Of a stretch of DNA of 64,000 nucleotides, positions 25,505 through 35,495 are shown in pieces. The notes beneath the pieces were generated by a model. The model saw only the letters and a list, made by a program, of their open reading frames with translations. It had not been told where the DNA came from and did no database searches. The translations under genes were made by a program, and so were the position numbers. The first letter of the stretch is position 1, and each line of letters opens with the position of its first letter. Source of the stretch: DASQDN01 sp963825845 (lineage in GTDB: Bacteria > Acidobacteriota > Terriglobia > Bryobacterales > Bryobacteraceae); NCBI GenBank assembly GCA_963825845.1, contig CAWGVL010000048.1:124001-188000 (forward strand). Reading direction: 5' to 3'.

Positions 25505-26091
25505 CCGAACGTGAGCCGCTGCTGCGCCGGCGGAGTGGGAGGTCTCTCAACTAGTTCCCGCCGCTGATGCCGCAACATCGCCGCGGCGAGCTGCCATGTG
25601 GGACCGGGCGTATCGCGCCATGGGGCCGGAACGGTGATCATGCAAAACGCGCGAGTCTCCGGATCGAAGTGAAAAAATCCGGCATGCCGGCCCATCAGCC
25701 GCTTCCACTCGTCCGCCGTCGCGTACCCAGCCTCGATGAGGCCGCAGGCGTCTGGAATTTCGCGTACATCCACTAGTCCGGGCGGAGTCACGAAATAGAA
25801 TTCATTCGAATAGCGCATGCCGATTCGTCGCTTTAGCGGCCGTTTGAGTTCCGACAAGAAGTCGCTTCGAGCGATCTTCACTTCATAACAGATGCGCTTC
25901 ATCCCAGTATGCGGTAGAGAATTCAACGCGAATGCGTCCATCCGCTGCGAATCGCCGTTCCTTCTTCCCGTTCCAACGCGCAGTTCACGAAAGTAGAGCC
26001 ACTCGGCTTGCGAACTATGCATCGCGTGCTCCAAGACGTCGAGCAACTGTGTCGCGGTCAACGCTTCCGGCGCGGGGAGCTGAACCGTCAA
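25501..26091 (-). CDS. MmcB-like PD-(D/E)xK nuclease-fold protein
   Basis: A 196-residue protein resembling the MmcB family of putative DNA-repair endonucleases. The candidate active site is RMDAFALN, then CYEVKIARSDF, giving the D...ExK spacing of the fold, followed by FYFVTPPGLVDVREIPDACGLIEAG as in MmcB. The C-terminal 60 residues are less conserved and proline-rich. MmcB is linked to the damage-inducible ImuA-ImuB-DnaE2 system in other bacteria; none of those genes is visible here. The nuclease activity is inferred. Confidence 0.68.
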   Translation of the reverse strand: MTVQLPAPEALTATQLLDVLEHAMHSSQAEWLYFRELRVGTGRRNGDSQRMDAFALNSLPHTGMKRICYEVKIARSDFLSELKRPLKRRIGMRYSNEFYFVTPPGLVDVREIPDACGLIEAGYATADEWKRLMGRHAGFFHFDPETRAFCMITVPAPWRDTPGPTWQLAAAMLRHQRRELVERPPTPPAQQRLTFG

Positions 26092-26269
26092 GTGAAATCG
26101 CCGGCACCGCCATTCCCGGATTATGGCACGCTTAACGCACTTCGACTAGAGCGAAAATGTTTCGTGCCAAAGACGACCCAAACGCAAACAGGGTCATGAA
26201 TATCATTGCCGGCGATTCGGCGTTCTTGGATTTCCACGCCATCTCACGGAAATCGACGTGCGAGTTGTG

Positions 26270-26815
26270 TCAGCGATACGTTTTGTCGTCGACCTTGCTG
26301 AGATCTACCGTGTCATCGAACACGCCGAGCGTAACGATCGCAAATGTGAAGACAGTATTGTTCGGTTCGATATGTCCGCCGAATGCCTTATCTTCATTTG
26401 CCAGCGTCATGTGCGCATGCACCCGGCCATCGATAACATAGCCATTGATACTGATGATATCCGCCGGCGCGGTGGGGTCTTTGACGTAAGTGTTCTTTGA
26501 TGGGAACTCACGATTGCTCACCGAGTGAATGTGATAGTTCCGCAGCGACCCGACGCCAGACAGAAACACTGCGCTCTTAATCTTCTGCTCCTTTACCATC
26601 TTCTCGATGCCGGCAAGCAGATCCGCCTGATATTTGAAGCGCAAAACGACAACCCGCTGTAGCTGTCCGGATATCGCAAACACTTCCGGCACTTTATCGC
26701 TGTTTGGTTTCGAATCGCCTTCGACGGTTGTGGCCTTCGTGATTTCCTTAGCGGTACGTTGCGCGGGGAGAATTCCCGCGGCGGCGATGAAAAAGATGAG
26801 CAACTTTTTATTCAA
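26270..26815 (-). CDS. Exported PPC/DUF296-domain protein
   Basis: A 181-residue protein with a signal peptide (MNKKLLIFFIAAAGILPAQ). A PPC (plants and prokaryotes conserved, DUF296) domain follows at about 50-170. Hallmarks are LRFKYQADLLAGIEKMVKEQKIKSAVFLSGVGSLR, followed by VHAHMTLANEDKAFGGHIEP, which contains the conserved histidines, and TFAIVTLGVFDD. PPC domains form trimers, and some bind metal or small molecules. An exported form is less usual than the cytosolic one. Its ligand is unknown. Confidence 0.82.
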   Translation of the reverse strand: MNKKLLIFFIAAAGILPAQRTAKEITKATTVEGDSKPNSDKVPEVFAISGQLQRVVVLRFKYQADLLAGIEKMVKEQKIKSAVFLSGVGSLRNYHIHSVSNREFPSKNTYVKDPTAPADIISINGYVIDGRVHAHMTLANEDKAFGGHIEPNNTVFTFAIVTLGVFDDTVDLSKVDDKTYR

Positions 26816-26871
26816 GGGAGTCTCCTTACGCGCCAGTAGCTCTTATCAATAACACACAGAGTCGACAGCAA

Positions 26872-26989
26872 CTAGCCTTCGGCCACAGTCTCGGCCACAG
26901 CATCGCCATTGCGAAACGCCTCTTCGCGCAGCTCGACTCCAAGCCCCGGACCTTCCGGCGCTGTAACAAATCCTTCTTCCGGAACTCGC
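26872..26989 (-). pseudogene. C-terminal fragment of an enolase-superfamily enzyme
   Basis: Read on the minus strand, this frame ends ...GFVTAPEGPGLGVELREEAFRNGDAVAETVAEG then TAG at 26874-26872. That is the characteristic end of mandelate racemase/muconate lactonizing enzymes, such as sugar-acid dehydratases. Nothing of the barrel remains. The fragment joins directly to a PIG-L-like N-terminus, so a deletion between two former genes is the simplest account. Confidence 0.65.
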
Positions 26990-27165
26990 TGATAATTTTC
27001 GCACAGAGCCCACCGGCGTAGAACGGAACGTCATCCAGGTGGGCATGAATAGCCGCAAAGACTTTGCCCTTGTGCGGCTGCCCGGGCTGGTCTTTTTCTT
27101 CGATAATTTCGCTTGTATCTGCTCGCGCCATTGGGCCTTTTACAGCCGCACCGAGCGGCTGTCCA
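26990..27165 (-). pseudogene. N-terminal fragment of a PIG-L deacetylase
   Basis: The frame contains ADTSEIIEEKDQPGQPHKGKVFAAIHAHLDDVPFYAGGLCAKII. It matches the start of LmbE/PIG-L N-acetyl-sugar deacetylases, with the zinc motif AHxDD (normally AHPDD; here Leu replaces Pro). The similarity stops abruptly at about 26990, where the enolase-superfamily fragment begins. Confidence 0.65.
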
Positions 27166-27169
27166 CATA

Positions 27170-27565
27170 TTGGCGACTGTTCTCCTGATACTTCGTCGGC
27201 GTATTGCAAGTCAAATCGCTGCCCCAGTAAACGCCAGTCCTCCATCAGGAAGTGCTTCACTTACTGGAAATTGGCTGCTTCGTTGTCCACGCCAAGAAAG
27301 GCAGGCGTTTTCCCTGTGCCGCCAAGTCGGAACGAAGCCGGGAACCCGTCTGCGGGTCCTTTGCCCTTGTTTGCTACGTTGCCGCGCACTTTCTGGTCGA
27401 TATAGGAAGTGATATCGACGATTCGGTTTGCCAGGAATACTGCTCGCGCACACGCGTCGGCTTGAGGCCGGCACGATGGTGTTCGGAGTAATCCTTGCGA
27501 CCGCTAGCCATCCAGCACGCCGCTTCAATCGCCCGCGCGGCAACGAGATGGTCCGGGTGGGGCTG
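27170..27565 (-). pseudogene. C-terminal part of a PIG-L deacetylase, frameshifted
   Basis: Pieces in different frames line up in order with a PIG-L C-terminus: HPDHLVAARAIEAACWMASGRKDYSEHH (from about 27562), then VDITSYIDQKV with a frame change near 27440, an in-frame stop after DNEAANFQ near 27260, and HFLMEDWRLLGQRFDLQYADEV to about 27190. It lies upstream of the PIG-L N-terminal fragment on the same strand. The two are therefore likely remains of tandem paralogues rather than one gene. Confidence 0.65.
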
Positions 27566-27673
27566 CCGCCCCCTTGTGAATCCCCTGCTTAGCTGTGCCT
27601 GACAGCTGCGGAGAATAAGGCCGCCGCCTAAAACATTTGATCGGACAAGTGTCTTGTTAATAAAACCGGACAA

Positions 27674-28018
27674 CTTGACAAGTCAACGACAGTTCCGGTC
27701 GGAAATTTCGAAAAGCACGCCCTCATCGTGGTCGGCCCGCCGTCCGCGGGATCACCACTTTGCATGTTACATTCGCGAGGATCGTATCGAGTATTCGTAG
27801 CGGACGTCCGGGGTCGCGGAAGGGGAGACGCCGCCACGGAAGAGGTGATGCTCTCGGAGCTTCGAACGACAGAGGAATGATGCCGTGTTGCCGATGTATG
27901 TCGCGCGCCCATCTCCGAGTTTTCGCGCCAGATCACGTCGAACGAAATCATACGTTTCACATCCATTGCGCAACGGGGAATGCCGGGGAGCCTACGAGTT
28001 GATAAACCGGGACGGTAT
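27674..28018. other. Unassigned stretch, no gene recognised
   Basis: About 345 nt between the PIG-L remnants and the TonB receptor stop. Short frames exist on both strands but none resembles a known family, and codon phases shift. It is probably more eroded coding DNA; no RNA gene or convincing terminator is visible. Confidence 0.4.
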
Positions 28019-30134
28019 CTATTTGCCGAACAGGCGAAACGTCATCCCAACCATGATCGTACGTGAATAGCCCGGTGTTGCGTGAATACGCGTACCGGGC
28101 ATTTGTCCCAGGAGACGTGACTCGTAGTAGTTCTGCGTTTCCCAGTAAGAGCGGTTCAATAGATTGTCAACCGAGAGGTTAAGCTCGATGCCGCGTCGCA
28201 CCCGTCGCGCAACACCGAGGTCCCACACTGTGTGTCCGGCGGCAAGGATCGCTGGGTCCAGACTATCAAGCCGGTAATGATTAATAGCGCGCATGCGGAG
28301 ACTTCCACTCCAACCTTTCCAGGATGAGACGGTCAGACCTGCATTGGCCACGAGTCGCGGAGCGTTGGTCACATATTCACGTGGCAGCGTCCCCCGGAAT
28401 AGCGCGTTCCCTACATCCGTTACACCACCGAAGAGCGATACGTAACGGTTCACTTCCACGCCGAGCTTTGCTTCCCAGCCATAAGCCCGACTCGGGCGCT
28501 GAAACTCAAAGGTGCCGTCATCAGCCAGGTAAACTTGCTCCGCCGACCGGTCGATCAGGAAGAAGTCCGTCGTTGCCGATATCCGCCCGAAGTGGTGCGA
28601 TGTGCCGAACTGAAAGAAATCAGTGTTGGCGATCCGCTGACTGTCGGGCCGTTGGACAATCACCCGGGCGTCGGCCGTGGAGATGCCACGTCCGTAATTC
28701 GCGTGCAACGTGAGAGGCAGCCGGTGAGATGGCGTATAGGCAATGCTCGCCTTTGGTTGCCACCGCCCGGCTGTCTGAGTCCCGCTTCCTTCGGGCGTTA
28801 CCTGGTCTGCAACAGCCGAAGCGAAAATAGTCGTACCGCAATCCACCACCAAGCTGCAAGCGATTTTCGAACAGGTTCAATGACTCCTGCACGTAGCCCG
28901 CGCCGTTCGTAACCCGCGCATGAGCCCGCGTCAGAATATCTACCGGAACTCTGCCGATGCGTGAATCCAGCGCAACGAGAATGTGATTGTCGTGATAGTT
29001 CGCGCCGCCCGTAAAGAGCGCCTGGACACCACCGATTGTATGAGGTCGGATGTACTGCGCGTTTGCCCCCTGCATCAAGCGCGAGTCGTGCTGCTGAATG
29101 CCATCGCCGCGCTCGGGGTCATTGAGGAAATATGTGAAGTTCGAGAATAGATCGAACAACGATCGACCCACAAAGCCATCGAGTTTAAGTACGCTTCCGC
29201 TCTCTCCCTCATGACGCCAATATGCCGCGAGCGTTCCGTTGCCCACACGTCCGCCCTGCGTGGGATCTATGCCGCCAAAAGGGTCCAATCGACCCGCAAC
29301 GACCTCGTCCAGCGGAATTTGCCCAGAGGAGGTAAATTCATTGCGTCCACCATTGAGCTTCACGCCAAACGTGTTGGCGGCCGACAGCCGCCGGAGCCAG
29401 TTTGCCGTGAGGTTGTCGCGCCGATAGCCGAGTGGAGTGATGAACGGTCCGTCCGTATAGGAACCTTCATAGGCAATCAGAGCGTCGCCATTCCGAACTT
29501 CGGGACTGTACCCCATAAAGCCTCGCAGGCTGCCGAAAGACCCACCCTGGATGCGTGTGGTGAGCTTATCGGGCAAGGATTCACGCAACCGGATATGAAC
29601 CACACCCAATCCACTAAAATCGCCGTACTCAGGACTGAACGGGCCATTGATGAGCGTAACCTCCTGCACCAACTCGGGCGAGATGCTCTTCAACGATCCG
29701 AGATAGCCTTGGCCGTGACCTTGTGTGGTCTGGTTCTGCTGAACATTGTCGACCAGCACTTTCAGCCCCCCGTTCACGCCGCCATGATCGAGATTGAAAC
29801 CGAAACGTCGAATCTCGAGCGATTTGCCCCCACCTTCGTGCTGGCCCGCGTTAATACCGGCTCCGAGCACATGCAGGAGTTGGTCATCCCGTCCGAACAG
29901 CGTCCGGTTGAACACTTCGCTATCACGGCGATCTACAGTGGGCTGTATGGGAGAGGCGGTGATCACGATACTCGTGTGGACGGGCGGAATCACCGGCCCT
30001 TCCGACGCCGCCGCTTTATCGGTGTCGCCAGCCACTTGAGCCGACAACCGCACCATCGAACAGAAAAGGCCTAAGAAGAGGAACTGCCGCGTATACACGT
30101 CCGGTAGCACGATTCTCACTTTTGTAATACCCAC
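28019..30134 (-). pseudogene. TonB-dependent receptor, one frameshift
   Basis: Outer-membrane receptor of about 700 residues for import of a siderophore, vitamin or glycan. A signal peptide is followed by a segment resembling a TonB box (SIVITASP), a plug domain (LHVLGAGINAG...GGLKVLVDNVQQNQ...ELVQEVTLINGPFSPEYGD) and a long beta-barrel. The barrel ends with the terminal-strand motif YSRTIMVGMTFRLFGK. At 28816-28817 an extra G on the coding strand (TTCGGCTG for TTCGCTG) moves the frame, splitting LGGGLRYDYFRF from AVADQVTPEGSG. Everything else is open. It may be a recent lesion or a sequencing error. Confidence 0.85.
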
Positions 30135-30185
30135 AATAACACTACGGGGCGGACTGGATTTCGGATTTACCGAATGTGAGAATCG
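30110..30185. repeat. 10-bp inverted repeat spanning the receptor start
   Basis: CGATTCTCAC (30110-30119) and GTGAGAATCG (30176-30185) are exact inverted copies separated by 56 nt. They flank the receptor start codon (30134-30132), one arm inside the gene and one upstream. They could form a long-range mRNA structure or two half-sites for a dimeric regulator. Confidence 0.6.
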
Positions 30186-30206
30186 CCTTGGGTGTTCGAC
30201 GCCGTC

Positions 30207-32052
30207 CTAGCGTACGCGAACGATGGCCTCCGTCCACTTATTCAGTTCGCGACCTCCGAAAGCAATATCTGCGGTCAGGATGTGCAGGCCTTTCTCCCCC
30301 GCACGCGCACGGAGAGTAACCGCTCCGTCGGCGCGGCCATTTAAGGTCAGGTCCTTCTCGGCGCTTACGGCGGTCCATCCGGACGGCAGATTCCACTTCA
30401 CACGATACGTCTGGCGGTTGGGATCGTGGTTCGTAATGCGTAGCTGCAGTTCTACTATGTCGCCAGTGCTGACTGTCGAGCCGTATGGAAACATTCGGGT
30501 CCACGACTCATCGGTCATATAGTTGATGTCGGGCCACGGCGCCATCTCTTTCAAAGGCAATGAACGGTTTACCAGTTCCTTCTGCATGCGCGCAATCTGC
30601 ACCTCTGAGTAGCGGAACATAGGTTCCACGTGTTGGTTCAGGAGCCACGTGTTGCGCGGGAGCGATGCGATTCGCCTGAGGCAGTATTCGTATCCTGCCC
30701 CGGGGCGCAGGATGTTTCGGTTCTGCATGCAGTAGTCATCCATGCCTGAGGGTGTAAACGAATCACCGACGAACAGAAATGTCTGGCCGTCATCGCGCCT
30801 GGCAACCAAGCCACCGTGGTAGAGCGTTTGTCCTGGGAAATACCAGAACGTAAACTCCCACTCGTTCCACCGAAGTGTCTCGCCGTCGCGCTTGGACCCC
30901 TTTGTCCGTATTGGCCGCGTTGTCAGGCAGGGCAGACGGAATGCGCCGGGATTGTCGAGCACTTCGCGCATCGGCTCTGTGAAGTACACGGTCGATCCAA
31001 ACTCCTTCGCCACATCATTCACGTAATCGGTATGGTCATCGTGATAGTGCGTGATCCAAATTCCGTCCAAGCGATTGATCTTTCCGTTCGCGCGCAGTGC
31101 TTGGAGTTCCGGCAGGATCTTGCGATATCCCGCGTCGACCAGAAAGGCGGCTCCCGTACGCGACACGATCAGCCTGGAGTTTCCAATCGCCGTGATGTCA
31201 CCCGGCAACTTCGCCTGCTCGGCCATCGGCATCACGTTCATCGAACGTTCGACGCCACGCGAGCGGATGGCATGGTTCTCATCGCCCCAATACCAGCGCA
31301 GGGCGTCTGTTTCGAAATGGCTGGCTAGAAAGGTTTGGAGTCGGACTATCAGCCGGTTGATGGATGTCTTGGGGTCAGTAATAGCAGGACCCCTTACCGG
31401 AAGGATGATGTCGGGTTTGGCCTCGGAAATTTTTCGGAGGCTTTGAATCAGATCGCCTGCACGTGCCGCGTAGCCGTGGTAACCGCGAGCCTTCGCTTCC
31501 GGCATTGCGTCCTGGAGACTATACAGATCAAAAATCTGCCCGTCCCCATAGATCAGATCTCCGGTACAGGCAATTCGTTTTCCTCCCGCTTCGATCAGAT
31601 ACAGACGGCGCCCGGCGTATATCCAGGCGTGCTGATTACCCGGATTCGACTCTTCCCTTCCTCGAGGGCGTCTCCATCAGATACTGTACTTGCGATCGGG
31701 AGAGCCTCGGTAGGCGCCTTCGTGCTTCGCTGCGCGTAATCGTGGAATCGGGCGTTCTCCAGTGTCACCCAGAATTGGGATGGATTCTCAAACAACTCGC
31801 GTTCGGCTGCCGGCACAACGTAGCCTCCCTTGCCGACCGGCAGCGTACCCGAAATAATGTCCCGCCTGGCGTGTGTGAGCAGCACCCGGGTAACGCTGCG
31901 CGCGCCCTGGGGAACACCATATATGGCCGTGGGGCCACCGAGCATGACCGTGTTCGCGGCGCCCTCTCCTGGAATGTAATCCCCTCGGGTAGTGCGCCAA
32001 ATCCAAATAAGGCCGGCGCGACGACCACAAACGATAAACCCGGTAAACGCAT
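30207..32052 (-). pseudogene. Exported metallo-beta-lactamase-fold protein, frameshifted
   Basis: The intact 3' frame (31505-30207 and upstream) holds a metallo-beta-lactamase domain with the zinc motif THYHDDHTD. LFVGDSFTP follows, then LNQHVEP, then a C-terminal immunoglobulin-like domain (about the last 100 residues). A second, degenerate hydrolase-like half lies N-terminal: LLTHARRDIISG, STPGYTPGAVC, then in another frame YLIEAGGKRIACTGDLIYGDGQIFDLYSLQDA. Frame changes are needed near 31594 (a missing base after GTCTG) and twice between 31970 and 32040, where YLDLAHYPRG must join DYIPGEGAANTVM. A signal peptide frame starts at 32052. Confidence 0.72.
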
Positions 32053-32112
32053 GGCGACAATCTTACATCGCCATTGCCCATCGTTGAACACGAAATTCAC
32101 CCTGATAAGATC

Positions 32113-32158
32113 TGATAACGTTTTTGCGGTACGATTCCGCAGTTCGAATTCCAAGGAG
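32113..32158 (+). promoter_or_regulatory. Candidate promoter and ribosome-binding site of the Oar-like gene
   Basis: TGATAACGT (32113-32121) resembles the TGATAGCGT strings seen before coxS and before 19919, and could be an extended -10. AAGGAGTT (about 32151-32158) is a good ribosome-binding site 10 nt before the ATG at 32169. The region is the 116-nt divergent gap with the metallo-beta-lactamase-fold gene. Confidence 0.4.
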
Positions 32159-32168
32159 TTAAATCTGA

Positions 32169-35100
32169 ATGAATCCAATCGGCCGAGTCATAACTCTGCT
32201 CGTTGTGATGATGCTTCCGGGGTTTATCCTCGCGCAAAGTTCTGATGCCGTTCTCGTCGGCATCGTGGTTGATTCATCCGGTTCTGTGCTGCCCGGCTCG
32301 ACAGTTGCTGCAACCAACACAGCTACCGGAGTTACTCGTCAGGTGGTGTCGAATGAGACCGGCGCCTATCAGATCGGACCGTTAACGCCGGGTACCTACG
32401 AAGTCCGGTCAAGCCGTACGGGCTTCAAGATCCGAAGATCCAAAACAACGTTATTCTTCAAACCGGCGCGACCTTGAAGGTGGACTTTTCTCTCGACGTC
32501 GGTGACATTGCCGAGCGTGTGGAGGTCACCGCAGACAGCTCCGATGCTGCAGACGCAGGAGACGTCGGTCGGCGGCGTTATCACGACGCAGCAACTCGAG
32601 CGGATCCCGGTCAACGGACGCAATTACACGCGACTGCTCGTGCTGATGCCCGGAACCAGCGACGTCCGGCGGAGCCAGGGACGCGGCGATCTTGTCGGGC
32701 GCGCAGATGGTTTCTGTTAACGGCCAGCGCACACAGGACAACAACTACTCGCTCGATGGCGTGGACAACAACATGATGTTCATGAACTCGCCCGGGCGGT
32801 TCGCCGCCCATGGATTCCATTCAGGAGTTTCGTGTCGCCACCGGTAATTCCGCGGAGTACGGACGGTCGGCCGGCGCGAACGTTAACGTGGCGATCAAGT
32901 CCGGCAGCCGCGACCTGCACGGCAGTTTGTATGAGTACTTCCGCAACGACAAGTTGGATGCGAATGAGTTTTTTGCAAACCGGCAGGGCCGGGGCAAGGT
33001 CCCATTCCGTCAAAACCAGTATGGCGTCTCGCTTGGCGGTCCGGTCGTCATCCCGAAGATGTACGCGGCCGTGATAAGACGTTCTGGTTCGCAAGTTGGG
33101 AAGGGTTCCGGCTGGCGGCGCGGTCAGACGGCTCAAAATGCCGTACCAACCGGACGCCATGCGGAACGGAGATTTCTCCGGATTAACAACGAGAATCTAT
33201 GACCCGTTGACGGGCACGCCAAATGCGCAGGGCCAGATCATTCGCCAGCCATTTCCGGGCAACATCATTCCTGCAGAACCGGATCAATCCAGGCATGAAG
33301 GCCGTAGTCGATAAGTTGATGCCCCGTGCAAACCGCCCGGGCTTAACCAACAACTTTCTCCAGACGGAAGGCGCAGCAACGATCGCGACATGTTCGTTGC
33401 TCGAGTCGACCACAGCTTCGGCCAGAAACGACGTGATCTGGGGCCGGATGCTCCGGCAGAAAGTCGGTGAACTCACTCCTGCTGGCTCTGCGCTCTACGT
33501 CAGTGAGAATCGATACGATGTTCAGAACTACGGAGCTGGATGGAACCACATCTTCGGTCCCTCCACTGTGCTGGAAGCGAGGTACGGCTTCAACAATCCG
33601 AACAACCCAGGCTGCCCGGTATTCCGCAATGGACTCACGCGCGCCGGAGTATTGAGCGCGCGAACGTCAACTCTGTTCGACACTGCCGCACTATGCGACA
33701 CGCAAGTGAATTTCGCGCGCAGGGTATCTGACGGCCGGCGGCGGTGGCGGTGAGACGATTCAGGATCGGGATCATCAGTTCACCGGGAAGCTGTCGCATG
33801 TCATGGGGACGCCACTCGCTGAAGATGGGCGGCGGTTACACCTGGCGCACGATGGATGCGCAGTACTCGAATCCGACAAACGGCGACGCGCACGTTCTGG
33901 ACGGCTCTTACTGCTTCTGACAATGATGCGGGCTCGGGGAACTCCTTCGCGACAATGCTCCTTGGATACCCGAGCTACATCCGGCGCGGCTTCACGATTC
34001 CGGCGCTGTTCGCGCAGCAGCCGTACTACGAAGCCTTCATCCAGGACGACTGGCGCGCGACGGACAAGCTGACGGTCAACGTCGGCTTGCGCTGGGAGTC
34101 GGGCATTCGACCATGGGACGCCAACAACGCGCTCGGCAACCTGCTGGTGACCCGCGATGCGCAACGGCGCGTTGAAGGCCGAATTGATGTGGGCTGGTGT
34201 CAATCCACTTCCCGATCCGCGACGGGTCAAGTAAACTCGCCGCCGCAAGACGTTGGTTATCGGCCGTTCGCTGATGGCGAGCGACATGAACAACTTCGCT
34301 CCGCGTCTCGGCCTCGCCTACCAGCTTATCGAACAGGACGGTGCTCCGCGCGGGCGTGGGCATCTTCTTCAACACCACGTTCATGCAGGAGATCAACGAC
34401 CTGCGTAAGTTCTGGCCTTATCTGCCACAGCAGGAGATCAGCCCGAACACAGGCGGGTCAGGTTAACTTCAGCATCACCGATCCAGGACCGGGCTTCGGG
34501 AGTACGCAGGCGATCGGCGGCTGGCCGCAGAACCCGGACAATCGCACGCCGTACTCACAGCAATGGAACTTCATGGTGCAGCATCAGCTGATGGACGATA
34601 TCGCAGTCGACGTCGGCTATGTCGGGTTCGTCGAATCGAAAGCAGATCGGCTATCTACGGCTGGAACAACGCGCCTACGCCAGGTCCGGGCGCGGTCGAT
34701 CCGCGCCGCTTGCTGGCGGGTTCCGGCTTTACCGGGAACATGGATGGCGGCAGCAACACGTTCAATTCCGAATACAACGCCCTTCAGGTGAAGGTTACGA
34801 AGCGATTCAGCCGTGGACTGCAGGTGCTGGGAAACTACACCTGGGGCAAGTGCATGGACGATCAGTCCTCACTTGCGGAAGGCAAGTACCAGGACATCAT
34901 GAATCTTCGTGCCGACTGGTCGCGTTGCAGCTACGACATCACCCATGCCTTCAAGGTCGGGTACGTGTACGATCTGCCATTCGGACGCGGCCGCCAATTC
35001 GGCGGCAACTGGAACCGATTTACAGACGCCTTCTTGGGCGGCTGGGCATTGGAAGGCATCGTGCAGGTGCAATCCGGTACGCCTTCGAATGTCCGTACCG

Positions 35101-35486
35101 GCGGGGATCGTGCGAACGTCGGCAAAACGAACGAACGACCAGATGTCCTGCGCAACCCGAATCTGCCGACCGAGGAACGCACGGTGGACCGCTGGTTCGA
35201 TACAAGCGCGTTCGTATTGCCGGCTCAGTACACGTTCGGCAACGCAGGCGCGTACCTCGTTCATGACGATGGAAGGCAAAGCTTCGATCTCTCCATCGCA
35301 AAGAGGTTCCGCGTAGTCGAGGAACACACGCTCGAGTTCCGAGGTGAGTTCTTTAACTTCCCGAATCATACGAATTTCGGCGCTCCAGGTTCCGGCGGTT
35401 ACGTACTCGGAACACCGACGTTCGGCGTAATCAATTCGACCACCGCGGCACGCCAGATACAATTAGCCTTACGCTATGCGTTCTGA
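32169..35486 (+). pseudogene. Oar-like TonB-dependent receptor with carboxypeptidase-regulatory domain, many frameshifts
   Basis: Collinear fragments in all three frames build one outer-membrane receptor of about 1100 residues. A signal peptide and carboxypeptidase-regulatory-like domain come first (VGIVVDSSGSVLPGSTVAATNTATG...GPLTPGTYEV). The plug follows with RIPVNGRNYTRLLVLMPG, SVNGQRTQDNNYSLDGVDNN and SIQEFRVATGNSAEYGRSAG. The barrel includes NDKLDANEFFANRQG, AMRNGDFSG, ENRYDVQNYGAGWNH and YYEAFIQDDWRATDKLTVNVGLRWE, and ends FGVINSTTAARQIQLALRYAF. Frame changes occur near 32440, 32545, 32695, 32800, 33065, 33090, 33275, 33375, 33430, 33650, about 33800, about 33900, and several more to 34700. 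No large deletion is seen. Confidence 0.82.
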
Positions 35487-35495
35487 GCGGGCTTG

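Noticed and set aside
31595..32178. Separate small genes in the 5' part of the metallo-beta-lactamase-fold locus.
   Set aside because: The pieces are collinear with one protein when frames are joined, and none alone has a convincing start and family match.
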